In this document: piece after piece, positions 1-9,480 of the stretch
Layout of the letters: every line of letters starts with the position of its first letter
How positions within the stretch are numbered: the first letter of the stretch is position 1
Origin: Pseudonocardiaceae bacterium
GTDB lineage: Bacteria > Actinomycetota > Actinomycetes > Mycobacteriales > Pseudonocardiaceae
Length of the DNA stretch: 64,000 bases
Assembly: GCA_009377865.1 (NCBI GenBank)
Contig: WHTH01000010.1
Coordinates: forward strand, 1 to 64,000
Direction: 5' to 3'
Position numbers and translations under genes: made by a program
Notes under the pieces: model-generated
What the model was told of the DNA's origin: nothing
Databases searched by the model: none
What the model saw: only the letters and a program-made list of their open reading frames with translations

Positions 1-936
1 CCCGAAGTCGCGGTTGTTGACCATCTCGTGTTCCTGGCGCTCGCGCAGCGCCTGGATGGTCAGCCGCAGCTGCTGCTCGGTCTGGTTCATCGGGTTGTTG
101 TAGAGGTCGGCGACCCGGGAATGCACCCTGAGCACGGTCTGCGCGACGCTGAGCTGGTACTCCCGTGGATGGGCCTCGTAGTCGGCGAAGGTGCCGGCAA
201 GCGTGGCCTCGCCCTCGTGCCCGGCGGCCAGGTCGATTGACGCCTCGCCATGCTCGTTCTGGGCTTTGCGGATCTGGGCGCGGTACTGCGCGACGCGGGC
301 GCGCAGCTTGTCGGACCGCTCGACCATCTCCTCGAGAGCTTGCTGCGAAAGCCGCAGCACGATGCCGCTGGTGACGGCCTTGGCAGTGAACTTCCAGACG
401 TCGTCGTCCTCGACCAGCCTGCGGTCGCCGAAGTAGTCGCCGTCGGCCAGCACGTCGAGCACGGTGGACGTGCCGTACTTGCCGGCGCCGATCTTGTTGA
501 CCTTGCCGTGAGCGATGAGGAACAGGTCATCGGCAGGCTGGCCAGCCTCGACCAGGACGTCGCCGGGTTCGAAGTCCTCCTGGACGAACTGGTCGGCGAG
601 TGCGGTGAGCAGTTCCTCGTCGTCCAGCCCCCGCAGCAGCGGCACCTCGGCGAGCTCCTGCGGAATCACCTGCACCTCAGCCCCGACGTTGGTGAAGGTC
701 AGCCGCCCATCGCCGACCGCGAAGCTGGTCCGCCGGTTGACTCGGTAGGTGCCACCGGTGGCTTCCACCCAGGGCAACACCCGCAGCAGCCACCGGGAGG
801 TGATCTCCTGCATCTGCGGCACGGACTTGGTCGTGGTCGCCAGGTTCCGCGCCGCCGCGGTCCCCAGACTCTGCGACACCTGCCCGTTCTGTTGTCCGTT
901 TTCGGTACCCACGCCAGATTCGACGGCCTCCGTCAC
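1..936 (-). CDS. Family 2B encapsulin shell protein (cyclic-nucleotide-binding-domain type), 3' end cut by window edge
   Basis: The minus strand is open from a GTG at 936 to the left edge, giving about 312 residues without a stop. The start is followed by a low-complexity Gln/Gly/Ser stretch and then SLGTAAARNLATTTK and QEITSRWLLRVLPWVE, a hallmark of family 2 encapsulin shells. Residues about 95-200 look like a cyclic-nucleotide-binding fold (FEPGDVLVEAG, YFGDRRLVED), which defines subtype 2B. Then come YEAHPREYQLSVAQTVLRVH, DLYNNPMNQTEQQLRLTIQ and EMVNNRDFG, all in the HK97-like shell. By family knowledge the protein self-assembles into a protein nanocompartment. Known 2B cargoes include terpene cyclases and polyprenyl transferases. 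The cargo is not visible; it may lie beyond the left edge. Recognition is from memory of the family. Confidence 0.88.
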   Translation of the reverse strand, partial: MTEAVESGVGTENGQQNGQVSQSLGTAAARNLATTTKSVPQMQEITSRWLLRVLPWVEATGGTYRVNRRTSFAVGDGRLTFTNVGAEVQVIPQELAEVPLLRGLDDEELLTALADQFVQEDFEPGDVLVEAGQPADDLFLIAHGKVNKIGAGKYGTSTVLDVLADGDYFGDRRLVEDDDVWKFTAKAVTSGIVLRLSQQALEEMVERSDKLRARVAQYRAQIRKAQNEHGEASIDLAAGHEGEATLAGTFADYEAHPREYQLSVAQTVLRVHSRVADLYNNPMNQTEQQLRLTIQALRERQEHEMVNNRDFG

Positions 937-1364
937 GGCCCACACCACCTATCGTCATACATGTGGACGCCAACGCGAAATGTCGCGCTTGGCTTCGAGT
1001 AGATGTATCGTGAATAGCTGTTTACTGCCTGATCACGGTCAGCAATCACGGTAGCATCGTACCCGCAGCACCGGCAGCCATCGAAAGAGTGACACCGTTA
1101 GGTAACCGCCCGGAGTGCGCCTGAATCATATTCGATCTCACGAATTGGTGTGACTACCGGTAGCCCTCGGAGGTCCGGTTTAGGCTGTCCGTGGGTCGTG
1201 ACGTGTATCCGAATGAACTCATTGGAAAATGAATGTGACATTACGGAGTCGGATTGATCCTATCGTGTAGGAACTCGCATTGGCGGAAGCCGGGATCCGT
1301 GGTTGCAGGGTCCGGCCCCGGAGGCTTGGCTGCCGTGGCGTGCGCGGCCCCGTCGGCCCTGGCG
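937..1364. other. Intergenic region between encapsulin and pknL
   Basis: About 430 bases without a convincing gene. The stretch is AT-richer than its surroundings, especially around 1190-1260. It must hold the promoter of the encapsulin gene (its GTG is at 936, reading left) and the 3' end of pknL. No tRNA, strong terminator or known operator was recognised. Confidence 0.5.
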
Positions 1365-3551
1365 TCACGGCGCGAAGAGCCGCACCGCGCTGCCGCGCTC
1401 CACGGTTCGACCGGCGCCGGGGAACTGGGCGAACACCCGGCTGTCGGCGTCGCCGAAGAACTGCTGGACGTCGGCGCGCAGGCCGGCTTCGCGGAGGATC
1501 TGTCGAGCTTCGGCGACACTCCGGCCCTCGACATCGGGGACCGCGACGTCGGTGGTCATCTCGACGACGATCCGGTTGCTGCCCGGGTCGACCAGCGATC
1601 CCGGCCGGGGGTCGAGCGCCGCGACCGTGGCACCGGACTCACCGGTTCCCGCCCCGCGCTGCTCGGGTTCGAACCCGGCGTCGCGCAGCGCGGCCAGCGC
1701 GTCGGACCGCTGCTGGCCCACCACGTCGGGCACCACCAATGCGGTGCTCACCACGAGCGTGACGTCGGTGCCTCGGACGGTGTCCTGACCGGCCTCGGGC
1801 TCGGTGCCGATCACCTGCCCACCCGGCACATCCTGGTCGAACTGCCGCTCGACGTCGGCGACCGTCAGGCCGGCGTCGGCCAGCGCCTCCGTCGCATCGG
1901 CTTCGGTGCTGCCCCGAACGTCGGGCACCGTGGTGGGGGCCGGTCCTCGGCTGATCACCAGGGTGACCGGTGCGCCGACCATGAGCACGGTGCCGGCGGC
2001 GGGGCGCAACCCGACCACGTCACCCTCGGCGACTGTGTCACTGAACTCTGCGGCGCCGGGGTTGCGGACGGGGCGCAGGTCGGTGTCGGTGACGATTTGG
2101 CTGGCCTCGTCGGGCGAGATGCGATTCGGCAGATCGGGTACCACCGGACGGCCGAGCGAGATAGCGACCTCGACGTCGGTGTTGCGCAACGCCCGGTCAC
2201 CCCCTGACGGCTCGCTGCCGATCACCAACCCGGGCGTCACCGTATCGTGGTGGTCGTCGACGAGCCGCGCATCCAGCCCTGCGGACTCCAGCGCGGCCGC
2301 CGCGGCAGCCCGGTCCAGCCCTGCCAGTTCTGGAACCGACGTCCACCGTCCGGCCCCGAGCCACCATGCGGCGGTGCCGACCGCGCTGGCGAGTAGTAAC
2401 ACGACCAGCAGCCACGCGAGGAAGGCACGACGGCTGCGCAGCCGCTGCTGTTGGTAGGAGTCGGGGCCGGGTGGGTGCGCCGGGGCGGGCCGGGCAGCGG
2501 GTTTCGCGGCCGGCAGGTCAGTGCGGGTCATGGCCCTGGTGCCCGACGGCCCACCGTCCGCGCCGCTCGATCCTGCGGCGTTCGGTTCTGCGGCGTTCGG
2601 TTCTGCGGCGTTCGCCGCAGCCGTCCCGCTCTCGGTCGACCCGCCCGGCCCTGCAGCGGGGACGGGCACTGGGACCCGCCGGATGTCGAGCTTGCCACGC
2701 AGCTGTTGCAGCGCGAGCAGGAAAGCCGAGGCGTCGCTCGGCCGGGAGGCGGGATCGCGTTGGGTCGCGCGCAGCACCAGGTCGTCGAGGGCCGTCGGCA
2801 GCCAGGGCACGATCTCGCTCGGCGCAGGGACGTCGTCGTTGACGTGCCGGTAGGCGACCGCCAGCGCGGTCTCGCCGCTGTAGGGCGGGCGTCCGGTCAG
2901 TAGTTCGAAGAGCAGGATCCCGGCGGCGTAGACGTCGCTGCGGGCATCGGCCGCCCCGGTGCTGACCTGCTCGGGGGACAGGTAGGCGACGGTGCCGAGG
3001 ATGACGTTGCCGGTGCTGGTACCCGCCTCCGCGGCGGCGCGCACCAGCCCGAAGTCGGCCACTTTCACCGCACCACCCCGGCCGATCAGGACGTTCTCGG
3101 GCTTGACGTCGCGGTGGACCAGCCCCTCCCGGTGCGCGGCGGCCAGCGCGGAGAGCACCGGCTCGGCCAGCGACAGCGCCAGCGGGACAGCGAGCGGGCC
3201 GCGCTCGCGCAGCAGGTCGCGTAACGTGCCGCCTTCGACCAGTTCCATCACGAGGAACACGTGGTCGGTCTCACCCGACCGGTCCACCCCCTGGTCGAAC
3301 ACGCCCACCACGCCGGGATGGTGCAGTCGCGCCGCCGCCCGTGCCTCGCGCTCGAATCGCTCCAGGAACACCGGATCGGCCGCGTAGCCGCGTTCCATCA
3401 CCTTGATGGCGACCGGGCGGTCGAGCCGGGTATCGGTTCCGCGGTAAACCCTCGACATGCCGCCCCGGGCGATCACAGCCTCGACGTGGTAGCGACCGTC
3501 GAGCCACATACCGATGAGACCGTCGCTGCGCTCGGCCACCGGTCGTTCCAC
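1365..3551 (-). CDS. pknL: Serine/threonine protein kinase PknL with five PASTA repeats
   Basis: A 728-residue transmembrane Ser/Thr kinase starting at GTG 3551, chosen because the kinase fold begins about 18 residues later and the divergent gene starts at 3626. The kinase domain spans about 20-285: glycine loop IARGGMSRVYRG, VAIK with the ATP-anchoring Lys about 50, HRDVKPEN with catalytic Asp about 148, DFG about 166-168, and GTVAYLSPEQ. A Pro/Ala/Asn-rich linker follows, then a membrane segment at about 376-397 and five extracytoplasmic PASTA repeats starting near 404. PASTA domains are known to bind peptidoglycan or muropeptides. The gene is divergent from an Rv2175c-type gene, the same pairing as in M. 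tuberculosis, where PknL phosphorylates Rv2175c. Mycobacterial PknL has no PASTA domains, so this form resembles PknB in its sensor half. Confidence 0.9.
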   Translation of the reverse strand: MERPVAERSDGLIGMWLDGRYHVEAVIARGGMSRVYRGTDTRLDRPVAIKVMERGYAADPVFLERFEREARAAARLHHPGVVGVFDQGVDRSGETDHVFLVMELVEGGTLRDLLRERGPLAVPLALSLAEPVLSALAAAHREGLVHRDVKPENVLIGRGGAVKVADFGLVRAAAEAGTSTGNVILGTVAYLSPEQVSTGAADARSDVYAAGILLFELLTGRPPYSGETALAVAYRHVNDDVPAPSEIVPWLPTALDDLVLRATQRDPASRPSDASAFLLALQQLRGKLDIRRVPVPVPAAGPGGSTESGTAAANAAEPNAAEPNAAGSSGADGGPSGTRAMTRTDLPAAKPAARPAPAHPPGPDSYQQQRLRSRRAFLAWLLVVLLLASAVGTAAWWLGAGRWTSVPELAGLDRAAAAAALESAGLDARLVDDHHDTVTPGLVIGSEPSGGDRALRNTDVEVAISLGRPVVPDLPNRISPDEASQIVTDTDLRPVRNPGAAEFSDTVAEGDVVGLRPAAGTVLMVGAPVTLVISRGPAPTTVPDVRGSTEADATEALADAGLTVADVERQFDQDVPGGQVIGTEPEAGQDTVRGTDVTLVVSTALVVPDVVGQQRSDALAALRDAGFEPEQRGAGTGESGATVAALDPRPGSLVDPGSNRIVVEMTTDVAVPDVEGRSVAEARQILREAGLRADVQQFFGDADSRVFAQFPGAGRTVERGSAVRLFAP
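2575..2619. repeat. Three tandem 15-bp repeats in the pknL linker
   Basis: The unit GCGGCGTTCGGTTCT occurs twice exactly and a third time with changes in its last five bases. On the coding strand this encodes a reiterated Asn-Ala-Ala-Glu-Pro pattern in the juxtamembrane linker of PknL. The repeat is in frame, so copy number could change without breaking the kinase. Confidence 0.85.
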
Positions 3552-3625
3552 GGCACACGATCGTACGTATAGGCCGCCCGAGCGGAGGACGGGCACTGGC
3601 ATCGAGGTGTGGCAAGGTGTGGGCC

Positions 3626-4000
3626 GTGAGTGACGTCCCCGCCGCCGCCGACGTGTTGGACTCGGATGTGGAGGTGCTGACGCTTGCCGAGGTAGGGCGG
3701 CTGCTCGGCTTGGGCCCCAGCCGGGTGCACCAGATGCTGCGTGACGGGCAGTTGCTGGCGTTGCGCCGTGACGACGAGGTGGTCGTGCCCACCGTGTTCC
3801 TCGCACCAGGCGAGGAGGCGGCGGTGGTCAAGGGCCTGGTGGGGACGGTGACGTTACTGCGCGACGCGGGCTACGCCGACGAGGAGATCCTGCGCTGGCT
3901 GTTCACCGAGGACGAGACGCTGCCGGGCAGCCCGATCGAGGCGCTGCGGTCCAACCGTGGCCGTGAGGTGAAGCGGCGGGCACAGGCTATGGGCTTCTGA
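3626..4000 (+). CDS. Rv2175c-type DNA-binding protein, probable PknL substrate
   Basis: A small protein of 124 residues. It has an N-terminal helix-turn-helix-like segment ([21 protein letters not shown]) and a C-terminal conserved block ([29 protein letters not shown]) that matches my memory of M. tuberculosis Rv2175c. The GTG at 3626 is preferred; another in-frame GTG lies at 3617. It is transcribed away from pknL with about 75 bp between the starts, so both promoters lie in 3552-3625. In mycobacteria the protein is phosphorylated by PknL and this reduces DNA binding; that role is inferred here. The last 14 bp overlap the convergent crtB gene. Confidence 0.8.
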   Translation: MSDVPAAADVLDSDVEVLTLAEVGRLLGLGPSRVHQMLRDGQLLALRRDDEVVVPTVFLAPGEEAAVVKGLVGTVTLLRDAGYADEEILRWLFTEDETLPGSPIEALRSNRGREVKRRAQAMGF

Positions 4001-4955
4001 CCGGGGTGCTTCTGACGAGGTAGCGGGCCGCCAACGCCCGGCCGAGACCCGGAACGGCGACGGCGATCCGCCGCGAGGACGGAACGGACACGCGGCGGCA
4101 CAGCACGTCGTATTCGGCGCCGGCGATCTCATCCAGAATGTCGCTGTAGAGCGTGATCGCCGTGGCCACGCAGGCCCGTGATACCGGTGCGAGCATGGCC
4201 ACCCCGGGTGCCGCCCGCCGGTAGATGGCCCGGGTCCTGGCCACCAGGTGCGCCAGCGCACGGCGGACCCGGGCGTCGAGGCTGCCCGTGCGGCGGCACC
4301 AGCACAGCAGCTCGCGGTCCACCCCGAAGGCTGCGAGCTCGTCGGCCGGCAGGTACAACCTTCCCCGGTCGAGGTCCTCACCCACGTCGCGCAGGAAGTT
4401 GGTGACCTGGAAGGCGACGCCCAGCGCGGCGGCATGCGGTTCGGCGCGCTCGCGGGGCACCACGGTGCCCAGCACGGGTAGCACCTGCAGCCCGATCACC
4501 GCTGCCGAGCCGTGCACGTAGACGCCCAGCTCGTCGAACGTCGGGTAACCGGCTACCCCGCCTTCGGCCACCGGGCGGTCCATCCGCATCGAGACGATGA
4601 AGTCCTCGAAGTGCTGCGGGTCGATCTCGTAGCGGTGGGCGGTGTCGATCACCGCGGCGAGTACGGGGTGATCCGAATGGCCGGTGGCCAGGCCGCGTCG
4701 CAGCTGTGCGGTCAGCGCGTCGAGCTCGGCCAGCCGCTGCGACCAGGGGCGGGTGTCGTCGAGGTCGTCGACGATCTCGTCGGCGTACCGGGCGAAGCCG
4801 TAGAGGGCGTGGATCGCCGGCCGCGCCGCCGCCGGCAGCAGCCGGGTGGCCAGGAAGTAGGTGCGGCCGTGCGTGGCGTTGAGGTCGCGGCACCGGGCGT
4901 AGCCGGCCCGCAGCTGGGGGTCGGTGATCCCGGCCGCGTCGAGCTCCCGGCTCAA
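3987..4955 (-). CDS. crtB: Phytoene synthase (squalene/phytoene synthase family)
   Basis: A 322-residue protein with both Asp-rich motifs of the trans-prenyltransferase fold: [11 protein letters not shown] near residues 56-66 and [18 protein letters not shown] in the middle. It would join two geranylgeranyl diphosphates to phytoene, the first committed step of C40 carotenoids. The start is a TTG whose TTGA overlaps the TGA of the upstream mannosyltransferase (stop 4952-4954), so the two are probably translationally coupled. With crtI and crtE upstream on the same strand it supplies a carotenoid pathway. A squalene synthase is the alternative, but the CrtI neighbour favours phytoene. Confidence 0.9.
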   Translation of the reverse strand: MSRELDAAGITDPQLRAGYARCRDLNATHGRTYFLATRLLPAAARPAIHALYGFARYADEIVDDLDDTRPWSQRLAELDALTAQLRRGLATGHSDHPVLAAVIDTAHRYEIDPQHFEDFIVSMRMDRPVAEGGVAGYPTFDELGVYVHGSAAVIGLQVLPVLGTVVPRERAEPHAAALGVAFQVTNFLRDVGEDLDRGRLYLPADELAAFGVDRELLCWCRRTGSLDARVRRALAHLVARTRAIYRRAAPGVAMLAPVSRACVATAITLYSDILDEIAGAEYDVLCRRVSVPSSRRIAVAVPGLGRALAARYLVRSTPVRSP

Positions 4956-6589
4956 CGAGCAGCCGTGGTCATGGGCTCGGCCGATGGCCGGACCAGCTCA
5001 TCGACAGGCCGAGGCCGGATCCGCAGCGGGTCCGGCCGCCACAACGCCGTGGCGGCCAGTGCGGAAGCCAGCACGGTGCCGGCCAGGTAGATCGGTGAGT
5101 ACAGCGCCGCCTCCCCGGTGGGGTAGCTCGCCAGCACCATCCAGGTCGACGCCGCCACCACGTAGGCCAGGCCACGGTTGGTCCACGCCAACCCGGCGCC
5201 GAGCACCAGCGCCCAGGTCAGGTACCAGGGCAGCGTCGGGGGGGACAGCAACGCCACCGACAGCAGCACGATCGCGGTGCGGCGCACCACGTCCGTGCCG
5301 CCGTCGCGGGACAACCACCACTGCCGCAACATGATTGTCGCGAGCAGCGCCAGGCCGAGCAGCCGGAAAACCGCGATGAACGGCCCCCGGTCGACATCGA
5401 CGAACAGCCACACCACGCCGTGCACGAGTTGCCCCACGCCGGTCGGCAGTGACATCCAGTTCACTATCGCCGACGGGGCGGACAGCGCCGGGATCCAGCC
5501 GAGCCCGACCCCGGAGATCAGCGTGATGACCGTGAAGACGGGGCCGAACACCGCCAGCCCTGCGGGGATCGCCTTGGCCAGCCGGATCCAGCGGTTGCGA
5601 CCCACCAACCGGGCCGCCCAGATGCACACCAGGAACGGCAACGCCACACCGGCGGTGGCCTTGATCGACATCGCCACCGTCACCACCGCGATGCCGGTGA
5701 CGTGGCGTCGCTGCAGCACCAGCAGGGTCCCGGTGGCGAGCAGGCCGATCATCAGCAGGTCGTTGTGCGGCCCGCCGACCAGGTGCACCACCATCATCGG
5801 GTTGGCGACCACGAGCCACAGCGTGATCGGGGCGGAGCCCCCGAGTCGCTCGGCGAGCCGGGGCAGCGCGTAGACGAGCAGGCCGAAACCGATCAGCAGC
5901 ACCAGGCGCATCCCGAAGACGCCGGCGATCGTGCTGTCACCGGTGGCCGCGTACATCAGCTTGGAGATCAGGATGAACAGCGGCCCGTAGGGTGCCGGCG
6001 TGGTCTGCCACAGGTAGTGCACGTTGTCGGAGATCGGGCCGGGCGGCAGCTCGGAGGGACCGACCTCGTAGGGATCCATCCCGGCCAGCGCCAGCGCACC
6101 CTGCCCGAGGTAGCTGTAGACATCGCGGGTGAACAGCGGCGGGCACGCCAGCAGCGGCACGATCCACACGGTTGCGGCGGTGACTACCTGGCGCCGGGTG
6201 GCGATGCCGCGCACCACGTCACGCCCGAGCCGTACCCACGCCCAGACGAGTAACCCGAAGCCGATGTAGAGCACGGTCCTTGCGATGTCGCGGCCGTGCC
6301 CGTAGCGCAGCCACGACAGCGGCCCGCCGGTCAGCAGCGGGTCCTGCGCGAGGACGGCACCGGCGCCCATCGCACCGGCGGCCAGCAGCAACGAGCCGAG
6401 CAGACCGAGTAGAACGGTCCCCGACAGCAGCCGATCGGGTCGCAACCGATCGAGCAGGAGCCGTGGTGGCCCGGCCTCGAGCGGTCCGTCGGAGACGTCT
6501 GCACCGGCGCCGGACGCAGCCGGCACCGTCGTGCCGGTTCCGTGTCGCGTTGCTGGGGAGCGGTACAGAGACGTCATGGCGCGGTTCAT
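4952..6589 (-). CDS. mptA: Alpha-1,6-mannosyltransferase MptA/MptB family (polytopic, GT-C type)
   Basis: About 545 residues with 11-13 hydrophobic segments and the family signature around [31 protein letters not shown] and [11 protein letters not shown], where the Asp after FTR is the putative catalytic residue of this polyprenol-phosphomannose-dependent GT-C family. In mycobacteria such enzymes extend the mannan backbone of lipomannan. Position between the polyprenyl synthase and the pknL/Rv2175c pair matches Rv2174 (MptA), hence the symbol; MptB is the alternative. The start may be ATG 6589, right after GTGGGAGC, or ATG 6577, four codons in. Here the gene is sandwiched between crtI and crtB, an arrangement mycobacteria lack. 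Confidence 0.82.
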   Translation of the reverse strand: MNRAMTSLYRSPATRHGTGTTVPAASGAGADVSDGPLEAGPPRLLLDRLRPDRLLSGTVLLGLLGSLLLAAGAMGAGAVLAQDPLLTGGPLSWLRYGHGRDIARTVLYIGFGLLVWAWVRLGRDVVRGIATRRQVVTAATVWIVPLLACPPLFTRDVYSYLGQGALALAGMDPYEVGPSELPPGPISDNVHYLWQTTPAPYGPLFILISKLMYAATGDSTIAGVFGMRLVLLIGFGLLVYALPRLAERLGGSAPITLWLVVANPMMVVHLVGGPHNDLLMIGLLATGTLLVLQRRHVTGIAVVTVAMSIKATAGVALPFLVCIWAARLVGRNRWIRLAKAIPAGLAVFGPVFTVITLISGVGLGWIPALSAPSAIVNWMSLPTGVGQLVHGVVWLFVDVDRGPFIAVFRLLGLALLATIMLRQWWLSRDGGTDVVRRTAIVLLSVALLSPPTLPWYLTWALVLGAGLAWTNRGLAYVVAASTWMVLASYPTGEAALYSPIYLAGTVLASALAATALWRPDPLRIRPRPVDELVRPSAEPMTTAAR

Positions 6590-6639
6590 GCTCCCACAAC
6601 CCGGATCGACCGCACTCGCCAGTGGCCGGTGTGGCGCGG

Positions 6640-8181
6640 CTAACCGTGCCGGACTTCCGGTACGATCACACACCGGCGTGTGCCGGCTCCCGTGATGCGC
6701 TGTGCTGCGAGCTTTCCCGACAGCAGCACGGTCGGCACCCCCACCCCCGGTGTCGTACCGCAACCTGCGAGCGCGACGTTGGACAGCTCGCGCGGCATGT
6801 TGGCCGGGCGGAACGGGCCGGTCTGGGCGAAGGTGTGCGCCGCCGAGAACGGGGTGCCCGCAGCCAGCCCCTGATCGGCCCAGTCGGCCGGGGTGACCAG
6901 GTGCTCGACCTCGATCGCCTCGCCGAGACCGGGCAGGCCACGGCGCTCGAGCAGCGCCACGAGCTCGTCGCGGTATGCCGGGCCCACCGTGTCCCACTGC
7001 AACGGGGCGGTGTGGAGGTTGGGGCACGGGGCCAGCACGAACAGCAGCTCCCTGCCCTCCGGTGCCAGCGACGGGTCGGTCGCGGTCGGACGGGTGATCA
7101 GCAGCGACGGATCGCTCATCAGCCGCCCGGTACGGATGATCTCGTCGAAGGTTCGCTCCCAGGCGGCCCCGAAGCTGATCGTGTGGTGGGCCAGCTGCGG
7201 CCATCCCCCACGGGGCGGGCGCACCCCGGCGTGCAGCACGACTGCGGAGGGGGACCAGCGCAGCGGCACCGGCCGGCGCGGGGCCCTGCCCAGCAGCCGG
7301 TGCACCACCGGTAGATCGGGGGTGAGGACGACGGCGTCGGCACCGACGCGCTCGCCGGTCGCGGTGTGCACAGCTGTGACCCGTCCGGCGACTCGTTCGG
7401 TGGCCGTCACCGTCGTGCTGTACCGCACCTCGGCCCCGGCGGCGATCGCGGCGTCGGCAAGGGCTTGGGGCACCGCGCGCATCCCGCCGCGGGGGAAGTA
7501 CACGCCGGCGATCGTGTCCATGTAGGCGATCACTGCGTAGGCAGCCAGCGCCCGCTGCGGACCGACGCCGGCGTAGAGCGACTGGAAGGAGAAGATCCGC
7601 TGCAGCCGCTCGTCGCGCAGGAACCGCCCGATCTGCGGACCGAGCCGGCCGAACCCACCCAGCGCGGCGAGCCGCGCGAGGTCACGGACCGCGCCGGGGG
7701 AGCCGACCAGGTCCAGCGGGGAGTCGAAGTTGCCGCCGATGAACCGGCCCATCTCGGCGTGGTATAGCCGGGTCAGCCAGTCGCGCAGCCGCCGGTAGCC
7801 CTGCGCCTCGGCAGCCCCGGCGGCGGCACGCACCTCGTGTTCCATCGCCTCGGCGTCGGTGTGCACGTCGATGACCGACCCGTCGGCGAACCGTGCGCGG
7901 TAGGCGGGGTCGAGCCGCACCAGCTCCAACCGGTCGGCCGGCGTCTCGCCGACGGCGTCGAGCGCCTCGGCGAGCAGCTCCGGCATCGTCAGGACGGTCG
8001 GTCCGGTGTCCATGAGATAGCCGCCGGAGTCGAGCCTGCCGGCTCGCCCGCCGGGGTGGGCTTCGCGCTCGAGAACGGTGACCCGCCTACCGGCGCCGAG
8101 CAGGTGCAGCGCGGTCGCCAGCCCGGCTAGGCCGGCCCCGACGACGACGACATGATCAGTGGGCCCGGGAACCGTTCGCAC
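6640..8181 (-). CDS. crtI: Phytoene desaturase (CrtI family)
   Basis: A 513-residue FAD-dependent desaturase starting at GTG 8181. The N-terminal dinucleotide-binding motif VVVVGAGLAGLATALHLLGAG is followed by EREAHPGGRAGRL. The CrtI-type C-terminal block is present (NVALAGCGTTPGVGVPTVLLSGKLAAQR), as is FSFQSLYAGVGPQRALAAYA in the middle. It would introduce double bonds into phytoene at the membrane to give coloured carotenoids. Fifty bases separate it from the mannosyltransferase downstream, consistent with one transcript. The number of desaturation steps cannot be read from sequence. Confidence 0.9.
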   Translation of the reverse strand: MRTVPGPTDHVVVVGAGLAGLATALHLLGAGRRVTVLEREAHPGGRAGRLDSGGYLMDTGPTVLTMPELLAEALDAVGETPADRLELVRLDPAYRARFADGSVIDVHTDAEAMEHEVRAAAGAAEAQGYRRLRDWLTRLYHAEMGRFIGGNFDSPLDLVGSPGAVRDLARLAALGGFGRLGPQIGRFLRDERLQRIFSFQSLYAGVGPQRALAAYAVIAYMDTIAGVYFPRGGMRAVPQALADAAIAAGAEVRYSTTVTATERVAGRVTAVHTATGERVGADAVVLTPDLPVVHRLLGRAPRRPVPLRWSPSAVVLHAGVRPPRGGWPQLAHHTISFGAAWERTFDEIIRTGRLMSDPSLLITRPTATDPSLAPEGRELLFVLAPCPNLHTAPLQWDTVGPAYRDELVALLERRGLPGLGEAIEVEHLVTPADWADQGLAAGTPFSAAHTFAQTGPFRPANMPRELSNVALAGCGTTPGVGVPTVLLSGKLAAQRITGAGTRRCVIVPEVRHG

Positions 8182-8237
8182 GCCCGCACGCTACCGCGCG
8201 CCCGGGCCCGGGATCGCGAGCCGATTCATTCGCTGCC

Positions 8238-8305
8238 TGTCCGTGAACTCGACGTCGTGGGGCTCACCAGCGCTCCCAACCCCCACCGCGTCGAGTTCGC
8301 GGACA
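8238..8305. repeat. Long imperfect inverted repeat (copy 1 of a dispersed hairpin element)
   Basis: Arms at 8238-8254 (TGTCCGTGAACTCGACG) and 8289-8305 (CGTCGAGTTCGCGGACA) pair at 16 of 17 positions, with an inner GTGGGG/CCCCCAC stem. The element lies in the 141-bp gap between crtE and crtI. A closely similar hairpin is found at 23191-23257. It could act as a transcript-processing or termination element, or be a small non-autonomous repeat. Confidence 0.6.
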
Positions 8306-8322
8306 CAGCGGGGACGCCGGGT

Positions 8323-9480
8323 CTACGAGTGGCGGCTGGTGGCGAGCACCGCGAGCTCGGCGAGCCGGGTCGCGGCGGGCTCGACCACGTCGGCGGCGCG
8401 CAGCGTGCTCAGCGCCGACCCGGTGAGCGCCGCTATGCGGCACTCCACGTGGCGTACCGCTCCGAGCTCGACGAGCAGCTGGCGAACGGCGTCGATGTCG
8501 TCGGTGCCCAGGTCGGACCGGCCGATCGCGGAGCGCAGCGTGTCCGCGGCGGCATTGCTGCCGCGCTCGTCGGCTGCGCGCAGCCCGGACGCCAGCAGCA
8601 GTGTCCGCTTGCCCTCGCGGAGGTCGTCGCCCGCGGGCTTACCGGTGATCTCGGGATCGCCGTACATCCCGAGCAGGTCGTCACGCAGCTGGAAGGCGAT
8701 GCCGATGTCGGCGCCGAAGCGCCGGTAGGACGTCACCAATGAGGCATCGGCACCGGCGATCGCCGCACCGAGGTGCAGCGGCCGTTCGACGGTGTAGGCG
8801 GCCGTCTTGAAACGGTCGACCCGCAGCGCTGCCTCCGGCGTCTCGTCGCCGCGGGCCTGCGTGAGCACGTCGAGGTACTGCCCACCCAGCACCTCGGTGC
8901 GCATCGCCTGCCACACCCCCAGCGCGCGGCGCAGCGCGTCCGGCCCCAGCCCCGCTCCGTGCAGCATGTCGTCGGACCAGGCCAGCGCGACGTCACCGAG
9001 CAGGATCGCGGCCGCCGCGCCGAATCGCTCCGGGGCGCCGAGCCAGCCCTCGCCGCGGTGCCTGCGGGCGAAGTCGACGTGCACCGTCGCCGAGCCGCGG
9101 CGGGTGATCGAGTCGTCCATCAGGTCGTCGTGCACCAGCGCGCAGCCCTGGAACAGCTCCAGCGCGCTCACCGCGCGGAGCACCGCAGCGGGCTCTTCCG
9201 GCGATGTTCCGACGCCGCGCCAGCCCCACCAGGCGAAGGTCGGACGGATCCGCTTGCCTCCGCCGAGCACGAAGTCGACCAGCGAGTCCACCGCGGCCGC
9301 GAAGGTGGGATCGACCGCCTCGGCGTCGGCGCGTTTGCCGGCCAGGAAGCCGGCCAGCTCCTGCGCGAGCTCGGCGGGCAGCGACTCGTCGATGGTCTGC
9401 AGCTGGGTCGGGGGGTGCCTGCGTTCCTCGGGCGGCGTCCGGGCCGACGGCGTCCCGGGCGTCACGTGCAGCTGAGTCAT
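8323..9480 (-). CDS. crtE: Polyprenyl diphosphate synthase (geranylgeranyl diphosphate synthase type)
   Basis: A 385-residue isoprenyl synthase. The first Asp-rich motif is in ALVHDDLMDDSITRRG and the second in FQLRDDLLGMYGDPE; GGGKRIRP supplies the isopentenyl diphosphate-binding residues. It would condense isopentenyl diphosphate with allylic primers to make the C20 substrate of CrtB, or another prenyl chain. The position equals that of idsA2 (Rv2173) in mycobacteria, and crtI and crtB lie downstream on the same strand. The N-terminus has about 40 residues of Pro/Thr-rich, probably disordered sequence before the catalytic fold. The start is ATG 9480. Chain length cannot be fixed from sequence. 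Confidence 0.88.
   Translation of the reverse strand: MTQLHVTPGTPSARTPPEERRHPPTQLQTIDESLPAELAQELAGFLAGKRADAEAVDPTFAAAVDSLVDFVLGGGKRIRPTFAWWGWRGVGTSPEEPAAVLRAVSALELFQGCALVHDDLMDDSITRRGSATVHVDFARRHRGEGWLGAPERFGAAAAILLGDVALAWSDDMLHGAGLGPDALRRALGVWQAMRTEVLGGQYLDVLTQARGDETPEAALRVDRFKTAAYTVERPLHLGAAIAGADASLVTSYRRFGADIGIAFQLRDDLLGMYGDPEITGKPAGDDLREGKRTLLLASGLRAADERGSNAAADTLRSAIGRSDLGTDDIDAVRQLLVELGAVRHVECRIAALTGSALSTLRAADVVEPAATRLAELAVLATSRHS

Noticed and set aside
1254-2207. Long open frame on the plus strand opposite pknL
   Set aside because: It is the mirror of a clear kinase/PASTA gene; the translation is His/Gly/Arg-rich without family likeness, as expected for antisense frames in high-GC DNA.
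8323-9480. Polyprenyl synthase as encapsulin cargo
   Set aside because: It is 7 kb from the shell gene with unrelated genes between, and its disordered N-terminus alone is weak evidence. Kept only as a question in the findings.
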